Positions 1 to 6,515 of a DNA stretch of 14,407 nt are shown in pieces. Every line of letters starts with the position of its first letter. The first letter of the stretch is position 1. The notes under the pieces are model-generated. The model ran no database searches. It was not told the DNA's origin and saw only the letters and a program-made list of their open reading frames with translations. The DNA lies in the NCBI GenBank assembly GCA_002390025.1, contig DGRU01000082.1:3179-17585 (forward strand), in the 5' to 3' direction. Origin of the DNA: Lachnospiraceae bacterium UBA4380 (GTDB taxonomy: Bacteria; Bacillota; Clostridia; Lachnospirales; Lachnospiraceae). A program made the translations under genes and the position numbers.

Positions 1-422
1 GCCTGGTCCTCCCGGTGGTGGGCGACAGCGATCCTGAAAGAGGACTCCTCACTTTGCTGCCCCGAACTTCGGCAGACCTGTCTGAAGGCATCGTAGCGGA
101 GCATACGGCCGGCCTCCTCGATGCCCGTCCCCCACTCTTTTGCGGCGGCGGCAGCATCGACCCGGACGACGGTGCAGGGCACCTTCATCTGCCCGCAGAG
201 TTTTTCCACATATTCCTGATCCTCCCGGGCGGCGGCGCGCAGGCCGTGGTGGACGTGGACCGCCTGAAGGCGGAAGCCCATCTGTCCCGACAATTCATGC
301 AGAAGCAGCAGGAGGCACAGGGAATCGGCTCCCCCCGAGACTCCCGCGACAACGGTATCCCCGGGGCGGATCATCCCGTGATCTTCGATATATTGTCTGA
401 CGCGTCCTCTCAATGTGTCCAT
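1..422 (-). CDS. tilS: tRNA(Ile)-lysidine synthetase TilS, N-terminal part (cut by window edge)
   Basis: TilS uses ATP to attach lysine to C34 of the CAU-anticodon tRNA-Ile, so that it reads AUA and is charged with isoleucine in the cytoplasm. Only the first 140 or so residues are present; the gene runs off the left edge. I translated the minus strand by hand from the ATG at 422-420. The PP-loop ATP-pyrophosphatase motif SGGADS is at residues 29-34, followed by VHVHHGLR at 55-62, then GIEEAGRMLRYDAF and AHHREDQ at the edge, all typical of TilS. The start is supported by GGAGG four bases upstream. It is the last gene of the hup-rqcP-divIC-tilS block, 69 bases after divIC, with a perfect hairpin in the gap. 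In spore-formers spoIIE often sits between divIC and tilS; it is absent here. Identification is firm; nothing can be said about the C-terminal domains. Confidence 0.95.
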   Translation of the reverse strand, partial: MDTLRGRVRQYIEDHGMIRPGDTVVAGVSGGADSLCLLLLLHELSGQMGFRLQAVHVHHGLRAAAREDQEYVEKLCGQMKVPCTVVRVDAAAAAKEWGTGIEEAGRMLRYDAFRQVCRSSGQQSEESSFRIAVAHHREDQ

Positions 423-446
423 AAGGCCTCCGCCAATGAATACAAT

Positions 447-473
447 CGCGCCATGCAGTGTATGCATGGCGCG
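447..473. repeat. Perfect 11-bp inverted repeat between divIC and tilS
   Basis: The arms CGCGCCATGCA (447-457) and TGCATGGCGCG (463-473) pair perfectly around a 5-base loop. On the minus strand the hairpin is followed by ATTGTATTC rather than a clean U-run, so it is a poor intrinsic terminator. It could be a processing or attenuating hairpin in the transcript, or a protein-binding palindrome. The structure is seen directly; the function is unknown. Confidence 0.6.
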
Positions 474-491
474 GTCTTGTTTGGTATCCTG

Positions 492-866
492 CTATTTATC
501 TTCCTTGAAGACGGTCTCGCCTTCGTAGATCAGCCCGAGTTTCTCGCGGGCAATTTCTTCTATATAAGCATCCGTAGATGTATATCTGCGGTACTCTTCA
601 ATATCAGCGGCGCGCTGCTCTTCTGTCTGGATCTCTTTCTTCAGCTGTACGGCACGTCTGCGGTTCTCACCCAGGCGCCTGTTCAGGGACATTGCGTTAA
701 CCGATACAGCGATCATGAGGATCACGACGACGAGGCCTGCCAGAAACATACTCAGATGGTCATTGCGGCTGGTCTGTGTCAGGAGCACTTTGTTCCGGTC
801 CTGTGTCCGGGTCCTGTAAGTTCTCCTCTTTGCCGCGCGTCTCGGCCGTCTTCCGCTTGATTTCAT
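492..866 (-). CDS. divIC: Septum formation initiator, DivIC/FtsB-like cell division protein
   Basis: A 124-residue bitopic membrane protein of the DivIC/FtsB family, which joins FtsL and DivIB in the divisome at mid-cell. The order is a long basic N-terminal cytoplasmic stretch rich in Arg/Lys (residues 1-35), one membrane segment (about 39-58), then an extracytoplasmic coiled coil with Arg/Glu heptads (about 60-95). The conserved end follows, IEEIAREKLGLIYEGETVFK (102-121). I chose the ATG at 866-864 (MKSSG) because GAGAGGG lies just upstream; a GTG 16 codons earlier lacks a ribosome site. The gene sits in the expected cluster after rqcP, but the yabP and yabQ genes usual between them in spore-formers are missing. 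Family assignment is strong; choosing the name DivIC over FtsB rests on taxon and gene order. Confidence 0.88.
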   Translation of the reverse strand: MKSSGRRPRRAAKRRTYRTRTQDRNKVLLTQTSRNDHLSMFLAGLVVVILMIAVSVNAMSLNRRLGENRRRAVQLKKEIQTEEQRAADIEEYRRYTSTDAYIEEIAREKLGLIYEGETVFKEDK

Positions 867-965
867 CGCTTTTCCCTCTCTTCCGACAATGCCGACCGCC
901 GGAGCGGCACCCACAATGCGGTCACAGGATGTCTGCGCCGCCCCGCGGCAAAAACATCCGGAATA

Positions 966-992
966 AAAAATCTTTTTGCCGACAAGATTTTT
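966..992. repeat. AT-rich inverted repeat in the rqcP-divIC gap
   Basis: AAAAATCTT (966-974) and AAGATTTTT (984-992) form a 9-bp AT-rich stem with a 9-base loop in the 179-base gap between rqcP and divIC. The stem is weak and lacks GC pairs, so it is not a convincing terminator. I see no credible coding sequence or strong promoter in the rest of this gap. Confidence 0.3.
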
Positions 993-1045
993 CCGTCTTC
1001 ATTCCTGCGGCAATATCCGTTTGAGATCTTCCTCTCATCTTCCTC

Positions 1046-1285
1046 TCAGCAATAGCGGAAGAGGTCCTGGACTTCCTCTTTGCGGACATTGTCGCGGACC
1101 GCCAGGACTTCGGCTTTGGTCTCGCGGTCACCGAAGGAGATCCCTATGATGTCGCCGGGCTTTACTTCGGCACTGGCTCTGGCGATTTTGCCGTTCAGAG
1201 TCACTCTGCCGTTGTCACAGGCTTCATTCGCCACTGTCCTGCGCTTAATGAGCCTGGTGACCTTCAGATATTTGTCAAGTCGCAT
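1046..1285 (-). CDS. rqcP: S4-domain RNA-binding protein RqcP (YabO)
   Basis: RqcP (B. subtilis YabO, related to Hsp15/HslR) binds the stalled 50S subunit with RqcH and helps poly-alanine tailing of the trapped nascent chain during ribosome-associated quality control. The 79-residue protein is almost entirely one S4 domain: MRLDKYLKVTRLIKRRT at the N-terminus, then the GRVTLNGK turn and VKPGDIIGISFG, which is the family pattern and usual length. The ATG at 1285 has only a crowded AGGA close upstream, so the ribosome site is poor. It follows hup after 108 bases containing a GC-rich hairpin, and precedes divIC; hup-rqcP-divIC is the standard clostridial arrangement. The assignment is strong. 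Confidence 0.93.
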   Translation of the reverse strand: MRLDKYLKVTRLIKRRTVANEACDNGRVTLNGKIARASAEVKPGDIIGISFGDRETKAEVLAVRDNVRKEEVQDLFRYC

Positions 1286-1340
1286 ATCCTGCCTGCTTTC
1301 TCAGCATCTCACTGCGCTGTCTCTTCTCCATAGTTCTGAT

Positions 1341-1370
1341 ACAGCCCGCTGCCTGACGACAGCGGGCTGT
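1341..1370 (-). terminator. GC-rich hairpin downstream of hup
   Basis: ACAGCCCGCTG (1341-1351) and CAGCGGGCTGT (1360-1370) form a perfect 11-bp stem with an 8-base loop, 24 bases beyond the hup stop codon. On the minus strand the following bases are ATCAGAACT, not a U-run; the plus strand has TTCATTTC. It may act as a leaky terminator or mRNA stabiliser that lets abundant hup message end while some transcription continues into rqcP. The stem is seen; its action is inferred. Confidence 0.5.
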
Positions 1371-1393
1371 TTCATTTCAAGACTTTACAGTTT

Positions 1394-1669
1394 TCAGCCG
1401 TTGACAGCATCCTTGAAGGCCTTGCCTGCTTTGAATTTAGGTGTTTTGGAAGCAGAGATCTGGATGGACTCGCCTGTCTGAGGATTTCTGCCCTCTCTAG
1501 CAGAGCGCTCACCGATATCGAATGTGCCGAAGCCTACCAGCTGGACCTTCTCGCCTTCCTTGAGGGCCTCGATCACAGTCTCGGTAAAAGCCTTATATGC
1601 CTTCTCTGCATCCTTTACAGTAAGTCCTGATTTCTCATGCATTTTGTCAATAAACTGTCCCTTGTTCAT
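1394..1669 (-). CDS. hup: HU family nucleoid DNA-binding protein
   Basis: HU is a small basic dimeric protein that bends and compacts DNA across the nucleoid. The 91-residue product has the full HU fold. It starts MNKGQFIDKM, the helical dimer region follows, then GFGTF at 46-50, the DNA-binding beta arm with RNPQTG at 61-66, and the terminal KTPKFKAGKAFKDAVN. Length and motifs are normal. The ATG at 1669-1667 is preceded by AAGGAGAG at good spacing; the frame stays open nine codons further upstream, but without such a site. The gene is 86 bases after cca and followed by a hairpin. No clear promoter could be assigned in the upstream gap. Identification is certain at family level. Confidence 0.96.
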   Translation of the reverse strand: MNKGQFIDKMHEKSGLTVKDAEKAYKAFTETVIEALKEGEKVQLVGFGTFDIGERSAREGRNPQTGESIQISASKTPKFKAGKAFKDAVNG

Positions 1670-1755
1670 AATCTCTCCTTGTATTCTTCCCTGCACGCAG
1701 GTTGTTTTGATTGTGTTTGTCCCGCCTGGCTGTACAGGACTTCTGCAAGTTAATA

Positions 1756-3123
1756 TTACTTGTTTTGCCCTGTTTTTGTCAATACAGACCTGGCATCTGC
1801 ATATCTGTCCATCAGATAGGCTTTCTCATTGTGGGAGGGTTCTCTGATCACATCTTCGAACATTGCCTCCAGGACTTCTTTGAACTGCTTTCCCGGCTGC
1901 ATTCCCGCAGCGATCAGGTCATCCCCCTTGACGGCAAGATCCTTCATGGAAAGACAGTCGCCATCCTCCAGGACCTTTCTGTAGAGTCTGCGGACTTCTT
2001 CCAGATAGTCCAGCTTCTCCTGCCTCATGTATTCACTCTGGGCCAGGGTATCCGCCTCTTTGACCTCCAGATAGAGCGGGAAAAGATCCTCTCCGATCTG
2101 AACGACCGCCTTGCGCACGCCGGCCGGTGTCAGTCTGACTGCCCGGTCATGGAAGCGGACCAGCTTCACGACGCTCTTCCGGGTCACATTGTCCGATTTG
2201 AGGCGGCGCAGGATGTCATTGGCCATCTGCGCGCTGATCTCCTGATGACCGTGAAAATGGTCGATGCCCTCTTCATCGGTCGTTTTGCAGGCCGGCTTGC
2301 CGAAATCGTGCAGCAGCATGGCCAGGCGCAGGACTCTGTCCGGCCGGGCGTTCCCGATGGAAACGATGGTGTGTTCCCCCACGCTGTAGCAGTGGTGGGG
2401 GTTGTTCTGCGGGGTCTCCATACAGCGGTCAAACTCCGGCAGGATAATAGCTGTGATGCCGCACTCACAGGCCATTCTGAGCTTTTCGGGATGCGGGGAC
2501 AGGAGCAGTTTCTCCAGCTCCGAGGCGATCCTCTCGGCACTGATCTTCGAGAGAGTGGGGGCAAGTTCCTTCATTGCCCGCACCGTCTCCTCCTCCACTT
2601 CGTAGCCCAGCTGGGCCGCAAAGCGGACGGCGCGCATGATCCGGAGCGCGTCCTCACCGAAGCGCTGCAGGGGATCTCCGACCGCGCAGATCAGTCCTTT
2701 TTCCAGATGTGTCAGTCCGTCGAAATAATCCTGCAGGCCGTGTTTCTCGCTGTAGGCCATGGCATTGATGGTAAAATCCCTGCGCTGCAGGTCCTCCCTG
2801 AGGCTGGCCGTAAAGGTGACCTCCGAGGGATGTCTGCCGTCCAGATACTCGCCGTCCACCCTGTAAGTCGTGACTTCGTAGGGTTCGCCCCCCTCCAGAA
2901 TGGTCACTGTCCCGTGTTTGAGACCCGTGTCGATCGTGCGGGGAAACAGGGCTTTGACCTGCATGGGGAGCGCCGATGTCGTAATATCCCAGTCGTTGGG
3001 ATTTCTTCCCAGAAGGCTGTCCCTCACGCATCCGCCGACCACGTAGGCCTCATAGCCGTGTTCTTCCAGCCTGCGCAGAATCTTCGCAGCTCCCGGCGGA
3101 ATCTTTATTTCAATCTCTCTCAT
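1756..3123 (-). CDS. cca: CCA tRNA nucleotidyltransferase with HD domain
   Basis: This enzyme adds or repairs the 3'-CCA end of tRNAs using CTP and ATP without a nucleic acid template. The protein is 455 residues. The class II nucleotidyltransferase head has GGCVRDSLLG (30-39) and the metal-binding DWD (44-46), then RRDFTINAMAY (114-124) and EDALRIMRAVRFAAQLGYE (157-175) in the RNA-binding neck. ERIASELEKLL (197-207) follows. An HD phosphohydrolase-like domain starts around RLAMLLHDFGKP (266-277) with later histidines (HFHGH, 289-293). The ATG at 3123 has AAGGAG six bases away. The gene lies 120 bases after proS, with a hairpin between, and 86 bases before hup. Whether this protein alone adds all of CCA cannot be read from the sequence, but one polymerase head with the full motif set makes that likely. 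Confidence 0.96.
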   Translation of the reverse strand: MREIEIKIPPGAAKILRRLEEHGYEAYVVGGCVRDSLLGRNPNDWDITTSALPMQVKALFPRTIDTGLKHGTVTILEGGEPYEVTTYRVDGEYLDGRHPSEVTFTASLREDLQRRDFTINAMAYSEKHGLQDYFDGLTHLEKGLICAVGDPLQRFGEDALRIMRAVRFAAQLGYEVEEETVRAMKELAPTLSKISAERIASELEKLLLSPHPEKLRMACECGITAIILPEFDRCMETPQNNPHHCYSVGEHTIVSIGNARPDRVLRLAMLLHDFGKPACKTTDEEGIDHFHGHQEISAQMANDILRRLKSDNVTRKSVVKLVRFHDRAVRLTPAGVRKAVVQIGEDLFPLYLEVKEADTLAQSEYMRQEKLDYLEEVRRLYRKVLEDGDCLSMKDLAVKGDDLIAAGMQPGKQFKEVLEAMFEDVIREPSHNEKAYLMDRYADARSVLTKTGQNK

Positions 3124-3154
3124 AAAAACTCCTTCCCGAAACCCTGTCCGCGCA

Positions 3155-3209
3155 GAAAAAGACCGGTCACCGGCTGTCTGCCGGCGGCCCCTGCCCTCTG
3201 CCGGCAGAC
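3155..3209 (-). terminator. Probable intrinsic terminator between proS and cca
   Basis: GTCTGCCGGC (3176-3185) and GCCGGCAGAC (3200-3209) form a perfect 10-bp GC-rich stem with a 14-base loop, 34 bases past the proS stop. On the minus strand it is followed by a second small GC hairpin, CCGGTGACCGG, and then TTTTT (3159-3155). This probably ends or thins transcription after proS. The distance of the T-run from the large stem lowers confidence. Confidence 0.5.
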
Positions 3210-3243
3210 TGTCAGCAGAGCCCCCGGTGCCTGCGGCAGGTCA

Positions 3244-4677
3244 TCAATAGGACTTGCCCCAGTAGACCATCTTCTTAGCGGGCTTTCCGCAGCAGACACA
3301 GGTCTGCGCAACCTCTTCCTGCTCGAAGGGGATGCAGCGGCTGGTCACGCCGAATTTCTCTTTGATTTCTTCTTCGCAGGCGAGCTCGCCGCACCACATG
3401 GCCTTGACAAAGCCGGTCTTCTCCGCGAAGGTCTTCTCGAATTCCTCGCGGCTGGCAGCTTTGTAGGTGTGCTCCTCCAGGTGCTTTTTGGCGCGCTCGA
3501 ACATGTCGCTCTGAATCTGCTCCAGCAGCTCTCCGATGCGGGCTGCGAGCTGATCGAGTTCGCACTCCTCCTTGGCGCCGGTATCTCTGCGGGCGATGAT
3601 GCACTTGCCGTTCTGGATGTCGCGGGGACCGATCTCGACGCGGAGCGGGAAGCCGCGCATCTCCTGGTCAGCGAACTTGAAGCCGGGGCTCTTGTCGCTG
3701 TCATCGACCTTGACGCGGAAATTGCTCAGGGCCTCTTTCAGTTCGTAGGCCTTGTCGAGGACACCTGCCTTGCGCTGCTGGATGGGCACGATCACGACCT
3801 GTGTGGGCGCGATGCGGGGAGGAAGCACCAGACCGGAATTGTCGCCGTGAACCATGATCAGGGCTCCGATGATACGGGTGGACAGGCCCCAGGATGTCTG
3901 GAAGGGGTGCTTCTGCTTGTTGTCCTTATCTGTAAACAGGATGCCGTAAGCCCTGGCAAAATCATCGCCGAAGTCATGGCTGGTGCCGGACTGCAGAGCT
4001 CTGCCGTCGTGCATCAGGGCTTCGATGGTATAGGTCGCAACGGCGCCCGCAAATTTCTCCTTGTCGGTCTTTCTGCCCTTGATGGTGGGGATGGCCAGAT
4101 CCTCGGCACAGAAATCCGCATAGACGTTCAGCATCTGCTGTGTCCTTGCCTCTGCCTCTTCCGCGGTCGCATGGACAGTGTGTCCCTCCTGCCACATAAA
4201 CTCACGGGAGCGGAGGAAGGGCCTGGTCTCTTTTTCCCAGCGGACAACGCTGCACCACTGGTTGTAGATCATGGGAAGGTCGCGGTAGGACTGGATCTCG
4301 CCTCTGTAGAAGTCGCTGAACAGGGACTCGGAAGTGGGGCGGACACATACACGCTCGTCAAGCTTTTCGGAACCGCCGTGGGTGACCCAGGCCACTTCAG
4401 GCGCAAAGCCTTCCACCAGGTCGCTCTCCTTGCTCAGGAGACGCTCCGGGATCAGCATGGGGAGATAGACATTCTCTACGCCCACTGCCTTGAAACGTGC
4501 GTCGAGGTGCTTCTGCACCGCTTCCCAGATCGCATATCCGGCGGGCTTGTAGACCATAAATCCCTTAATGTTTGAATACGCAATCAGGCCTGCCTTGATG
4601 CAGACGTCTGTATACCATTGTGTAAAGTCTTCATCCATCGCCGTGATTTCAGCGACCAGCTTTTTCTGTTCTGCCAC
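3244..4677 (-). CDS. proS: Prolyl-tRNA synthetase, short (archaeal/eukaryotic-type) form
   Basis: This class II synthetase charges tRNA-Pro with proline in the cytoplasm. The 477-residue product is the short form without the inserted editing domain of the E. coli type. Visible motifs are KPAGYAIW (44-51), CVRPTSES (111-118) and motif 2 RWEKETRPFLRSREF (146-160) with WQEGHT after it. Motif 3 lies around GLVLPPRIAPTQ, then comes the anticodon-binding domain, and finally a C-terminal region with several Cys residues (CGELAC, CVCCGK) ending KMVYWGKSY, as in the family. I chose a GTG start (VAEQKKLVAEI) because it matches the family's N-terminus and has GGAGGGAGG upstream. An in-frame ATG 33 codons earlier would place the leuA terminator hairpin inside the gene. 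Two in-frame TGA codons end the frame. cca follows. Confidence 0.95.
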   Translation of the reverse strand: MAEQKKLVAEITAMDEDFTQWYTDVCIKAGLIAYSNIKGFMVYKPAGYAIWEAVQKHLDARFKAVGVENVYLPMLIPERLLSKESDLVEGFAPEVAWVTHGGSEKLDERVCVRPTSESLFSDFYRGEIQSYRDLPMIYNQWCSVVRWEKETRPFLRSREFMWQEGHTVHATAEEAEARTQQMLNVYADFCAEDLAIPTIKGRKTDKEKFAGAVATYTIEALMHDGRALQSGTSHDFGDDFARAYGILFTDKDNKQKHPFQTSWGLSTRIIGALIMVHGDNSGLVLPPRIAPTQVVIVPIQQRKAGVLDKAYELKEALSNFRVKVDDSDKSPGFKFADQEMRGFPLRVEIGPRDIQNGKCIIARRDTGAKEECELDQLAARIGELLEQIQSDMFERAKKHLEEHTYKAASREEFEKTFAEKTGFVKAMWCGELACEEEIKEKFGVTSRCIPFEQEEVAQTCVCCGKPAKKMVYWGKSY

Positions 4678-4687
4678 TTTTTCATTT

Positions 4688-4696
4688 CCTCCCTCC
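4688..4696 (-). promoter_or_regulatory. Strong ribosome binding site of proS, deciding a GTG start
   Basis: GGAGGGAGG lies 10 bases before the GTG of proS. An ATG (4685-4683) sits only two bases from it but is out of frame, and reading from it gives no ProS similarity. This site makes the GTG the best start and rules against the longer frame. Confidence 0.6.
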
Positions 4697-4729
4697 GGGA
4701 ACCCCCGGTCGACTGTGTGAATGAGAAAC

Positions 4730-4761
4730 TGCGTGTCAGAGAGCTCCCTCTCTGACACGCA
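4730..4761 (-). terminator. Perfect 14-bp hairpin after leuA, likely terminator
   Basis: The arms TGCGTGTCAGAGAG (4730-4743) and CTCTCTGACACGCA (4748-4761) pair without mismatch around a 4-base loop. On the minus strand the stem is followed by GTTTCTCATTC. It begins 21 bases after the leuA stop and ends about 50 bases before the proS start, so it most likely ends the cdaA-cdaR-leuA transcript. The T-tract is interrupted, so partial read-through into proS is possible. Confidence 0.65.
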
Positions 4762-4782
4762 TATCTTTTCTGCCAATAGTAA

Positions 4783-6486
4783 TCAATAGTGATCTTCGAT
4801 TCCCTGCTGTCTGTCGCCGAGTCCCAGACGGTTGACACCGGAGAATACGGCGCGGATCGAGGCACGGGTGATGTTGGAGCTGACACCTACGCCATAGGTG
4901 ATGCTGCCGGTGTCTCCGTCAAGCAGATGGATATAGGCGGCCGCCTGTGAATCCGAACCAGCCTGAAGGGCGTGCTCCTCGTAATCCAGAATGCGGAGAT
5001 TGAATCCGAAGCGCTCGCGGAAGCCTCTCTGAAGAGCGTCCAGAGGTCCGTTTCCGGAAGCCTCGAAGAATTCGGGTCTGCCATGGTTGGAATAATCCAC
5101 ACGGATCCGCGTATCAAACGGCGTCTTGACGTCGTTGCTGAGGTCGGAGACCTGTGCCTTGCGGAAGTGGAGCGGTTCGTTCCTGTACAGATACTCCTGG
5201 CGGAAAGCTTCCATGATCTGCTCCGGCGGAACCTCGCCGACCTTCTCGGAGAGGGCCTGGATGACCTTGGCGAACTCGCCGTGCATGCCCTTGGGAAGCT
5301 TGAATCCGTAGTAGGTGCTCATGATGAAGGCGACGCCGCCCTTGCCGGACTGCGAGTTGACGCGGATGATCGGCTCGTAGACCCTGCCGATGTCGGAGGG
5401 ATCGATGGGAAGATAGGGAACCTCCCAGATCTCGGATTTTCTGGCCTTCATGGCCGCGATACCCTTGTTGATGGCGTCCTGATGAGAGCCCGAGAAGGCG
5501 GTGAACACGAGTTTGCCCGCATAGGGGTGGCGCTCGTCGATGCTCATCTTGTTGCAGCGCTCGTAGACGTCGATGATCTCGTTGATATCTTCAATGTCAA
5601 GCTCGGGGTTGATGCCCTGGGTGAACATGTTGTAGGCGATATTGAGCAGGTCGACGTTGCCGGTGCGCTCGCCGTTGCCCAGAAGTGTTCCCTCGACGCG
5701 CTGGGCGCCCGCAAGCATTGCCAGCTCTGCTGCAGCGACACCGCAGCCACGGTCATTGTGAGGGTGGATACTGAGGATGATGCTGTCGCGGTTCTTGAAA
5801 TGCCTGCTCATCCACTCGATCTGGTCGGCATACACATTGGGAGTGTTCATCTCGACCGTGGAGGGAAGGTTGAAGATCATGGGCTTTTCTTTTGTGGGCT
5901 CCCAGATATCCTGCACGGCGGTGCAGATCTCAAGCGCGAAATCCAGCTCGGTGCCGGTGAAGCTCTCCGGCGAGTACTCGAGAACGAGATTTCCGTCGTA
6001 GTTCTTTGCGCCCTCCTTGACCCAGCGGGTGCCGTTCTGTGCGATCTCGATGATGCCCGCGCGGTCCATATTGAAGACGACATCCCTCTGCAGAGTCGAT
6101 GTGGAGTTGTAAATGTGGAAAATGACGTTTTTGATGCCCTTGATCGCCTCGAAGGTCCTGTCGATCTGCTCTTTCCTGCACTGGGAGAGAACCTGCACAT
6201 ACACGTCGTCGGGAATCATGTCGTTGTCGACCAGAGCGCGGAGGAAATCATATTCGATCTGGCTGGCTGCGGGAAATCCGATCTCGATCTCCTTGAAGCC
6301 GAGCTTGACCAGAAGGCGGAACATTTCCATTTTCTCGGAGACGACCATGGGATCGATCAGGGCCTGGTTGCCGTCCCTGAGGTCAACGCTGCACCAGACG
6401 GGTGCCTTTTCGATTTCCTTGTCGGGCCATTGTCTCTCCGGATAATGTACAACCGGGTTCTTTTTATATTTCTTATAGTTAAGCAT
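4783..6486 (-). CDS. leuA: 2-isopropylmalate synthase LeuA (LeuA2 type)
   Basis: LeuA condenses acetyl-CoA with 2-oxoisovalerate, the first committed step of leucine synthesis, and is normally feedback-inhibited by leucine. The 567-residue protein is of the longer type also seen in yeast and actinobacteria. The TIM-barrel catalytic domain has SVDLRDGNQALIDP (33-46), EIEIGFPAAS (66-75), the metal-site HPHNDRG (241-247) and GNGERTGNVDLL (near 272-283). The C-terminal allosteric LeuA dimer domain (about 435-555) includes EASGNGPLDALQRGF and a Ser/Ala-rich end, so leucine feedback is expected to be retained. ATG at 6486 has GGAG seven bases upstream. It is only 29 bases after cdaR, so it is probably co-transcribed with it, and is followed by a strong hairpin. 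No other leucine genes and no leucine leader or T-box are visible. Confidence 0.96.
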   Translation of the reverse strand: MLNYKKYKKNPVVHYPERQWPDKEIEKAPVWCSVDLRDGNQALIDPMVVSEKMEMFRLLVKLGFKEIEIGFPAASQIEYDFLRALVDNDMIPDDVYVQVLSQCRKEQIDRTFEAIKGIKNVIFHIYNSTSTLQRDVVFNMDRAGIIEIAQNGTRWVKEGAKNYDGNLVLEYSPESFTGTELDFALEICTAVQDIWEPTKEKPMIFNLPSTVEMNTPNVYADQIEWMSRHFKNRDSIILSIHPHNDRGCGVAAAELAMLAGAQRVEGTLLGNGERTGNVDLLNIAYNMFTQGINPELDIEDINEIIDVYERCNKMSIDERHPYAGKLVFTAFSGSHQDAINKGIAAMKARKSEIWEVPYLPIDPSDIGRVYEPIIRVNSQSGKGGVAFIMSTYYGFKLPKGMHGEFAKVIQALSEKVGEVPPEQIMEAFRQEYLYRNEPLHFRKAQVSDLSNDVKTPFDTRIRVDYSNHGRPEFFEASGNGPLDALQRGFRERFGFNLRILDYEEHALQAGSDSQAAAYIHLLDGDTGSITYGVGVSSNITRASIRAVFSGVNRLGLGDRQQGIEDHY

Positions 6487-6515
6487 TTTTAAACTCCATT
6501 TCTTTGTTTCATTGC

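Noticed and set aside
922-1131. A 69-codon minus-strand frame between divIC and rqcP, as a remnant of yabP or yabQ
   Set aside because: It overlaps the rqcP coding region in another frame and its peptide (rich in Arg, Lys and Ser) does not resemble either protein.
1711-4575. A plus-strand open frame of 954 codons opposite cca and proS
   Set aside because: It is antisense to two clearly identified tRNA enzymes in a GC-rich region and runs across both genes and the gap between them. The translation shows no domain pattern. Such long antisense frames arise from codon bias.
4678-4776. An N-terminal extension of ProS by 33 residues from an upstream ATG
   Set aside because: The extension would be encoded by the leuA terminator hairpin and the proS ribosome site, and ProS relatives start at the position of the GTG.
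4678-4782. T-box leader or other riboswitch upstream of proS
   Set aside because: The gap is only 105 bases, much shorter than a T-box, and I see no T-box core sequence or specifier loop; the hairpin fits a leuA terminator better.
4972-6492. A plus-strand open frame of 506 codons opposite leuA
   Set aside because: It mirrors leuA almost end to end, is Val/Asp/Leu-rich as expected for the complement of GC-rich coding sequence, and shows no recognisable motif.
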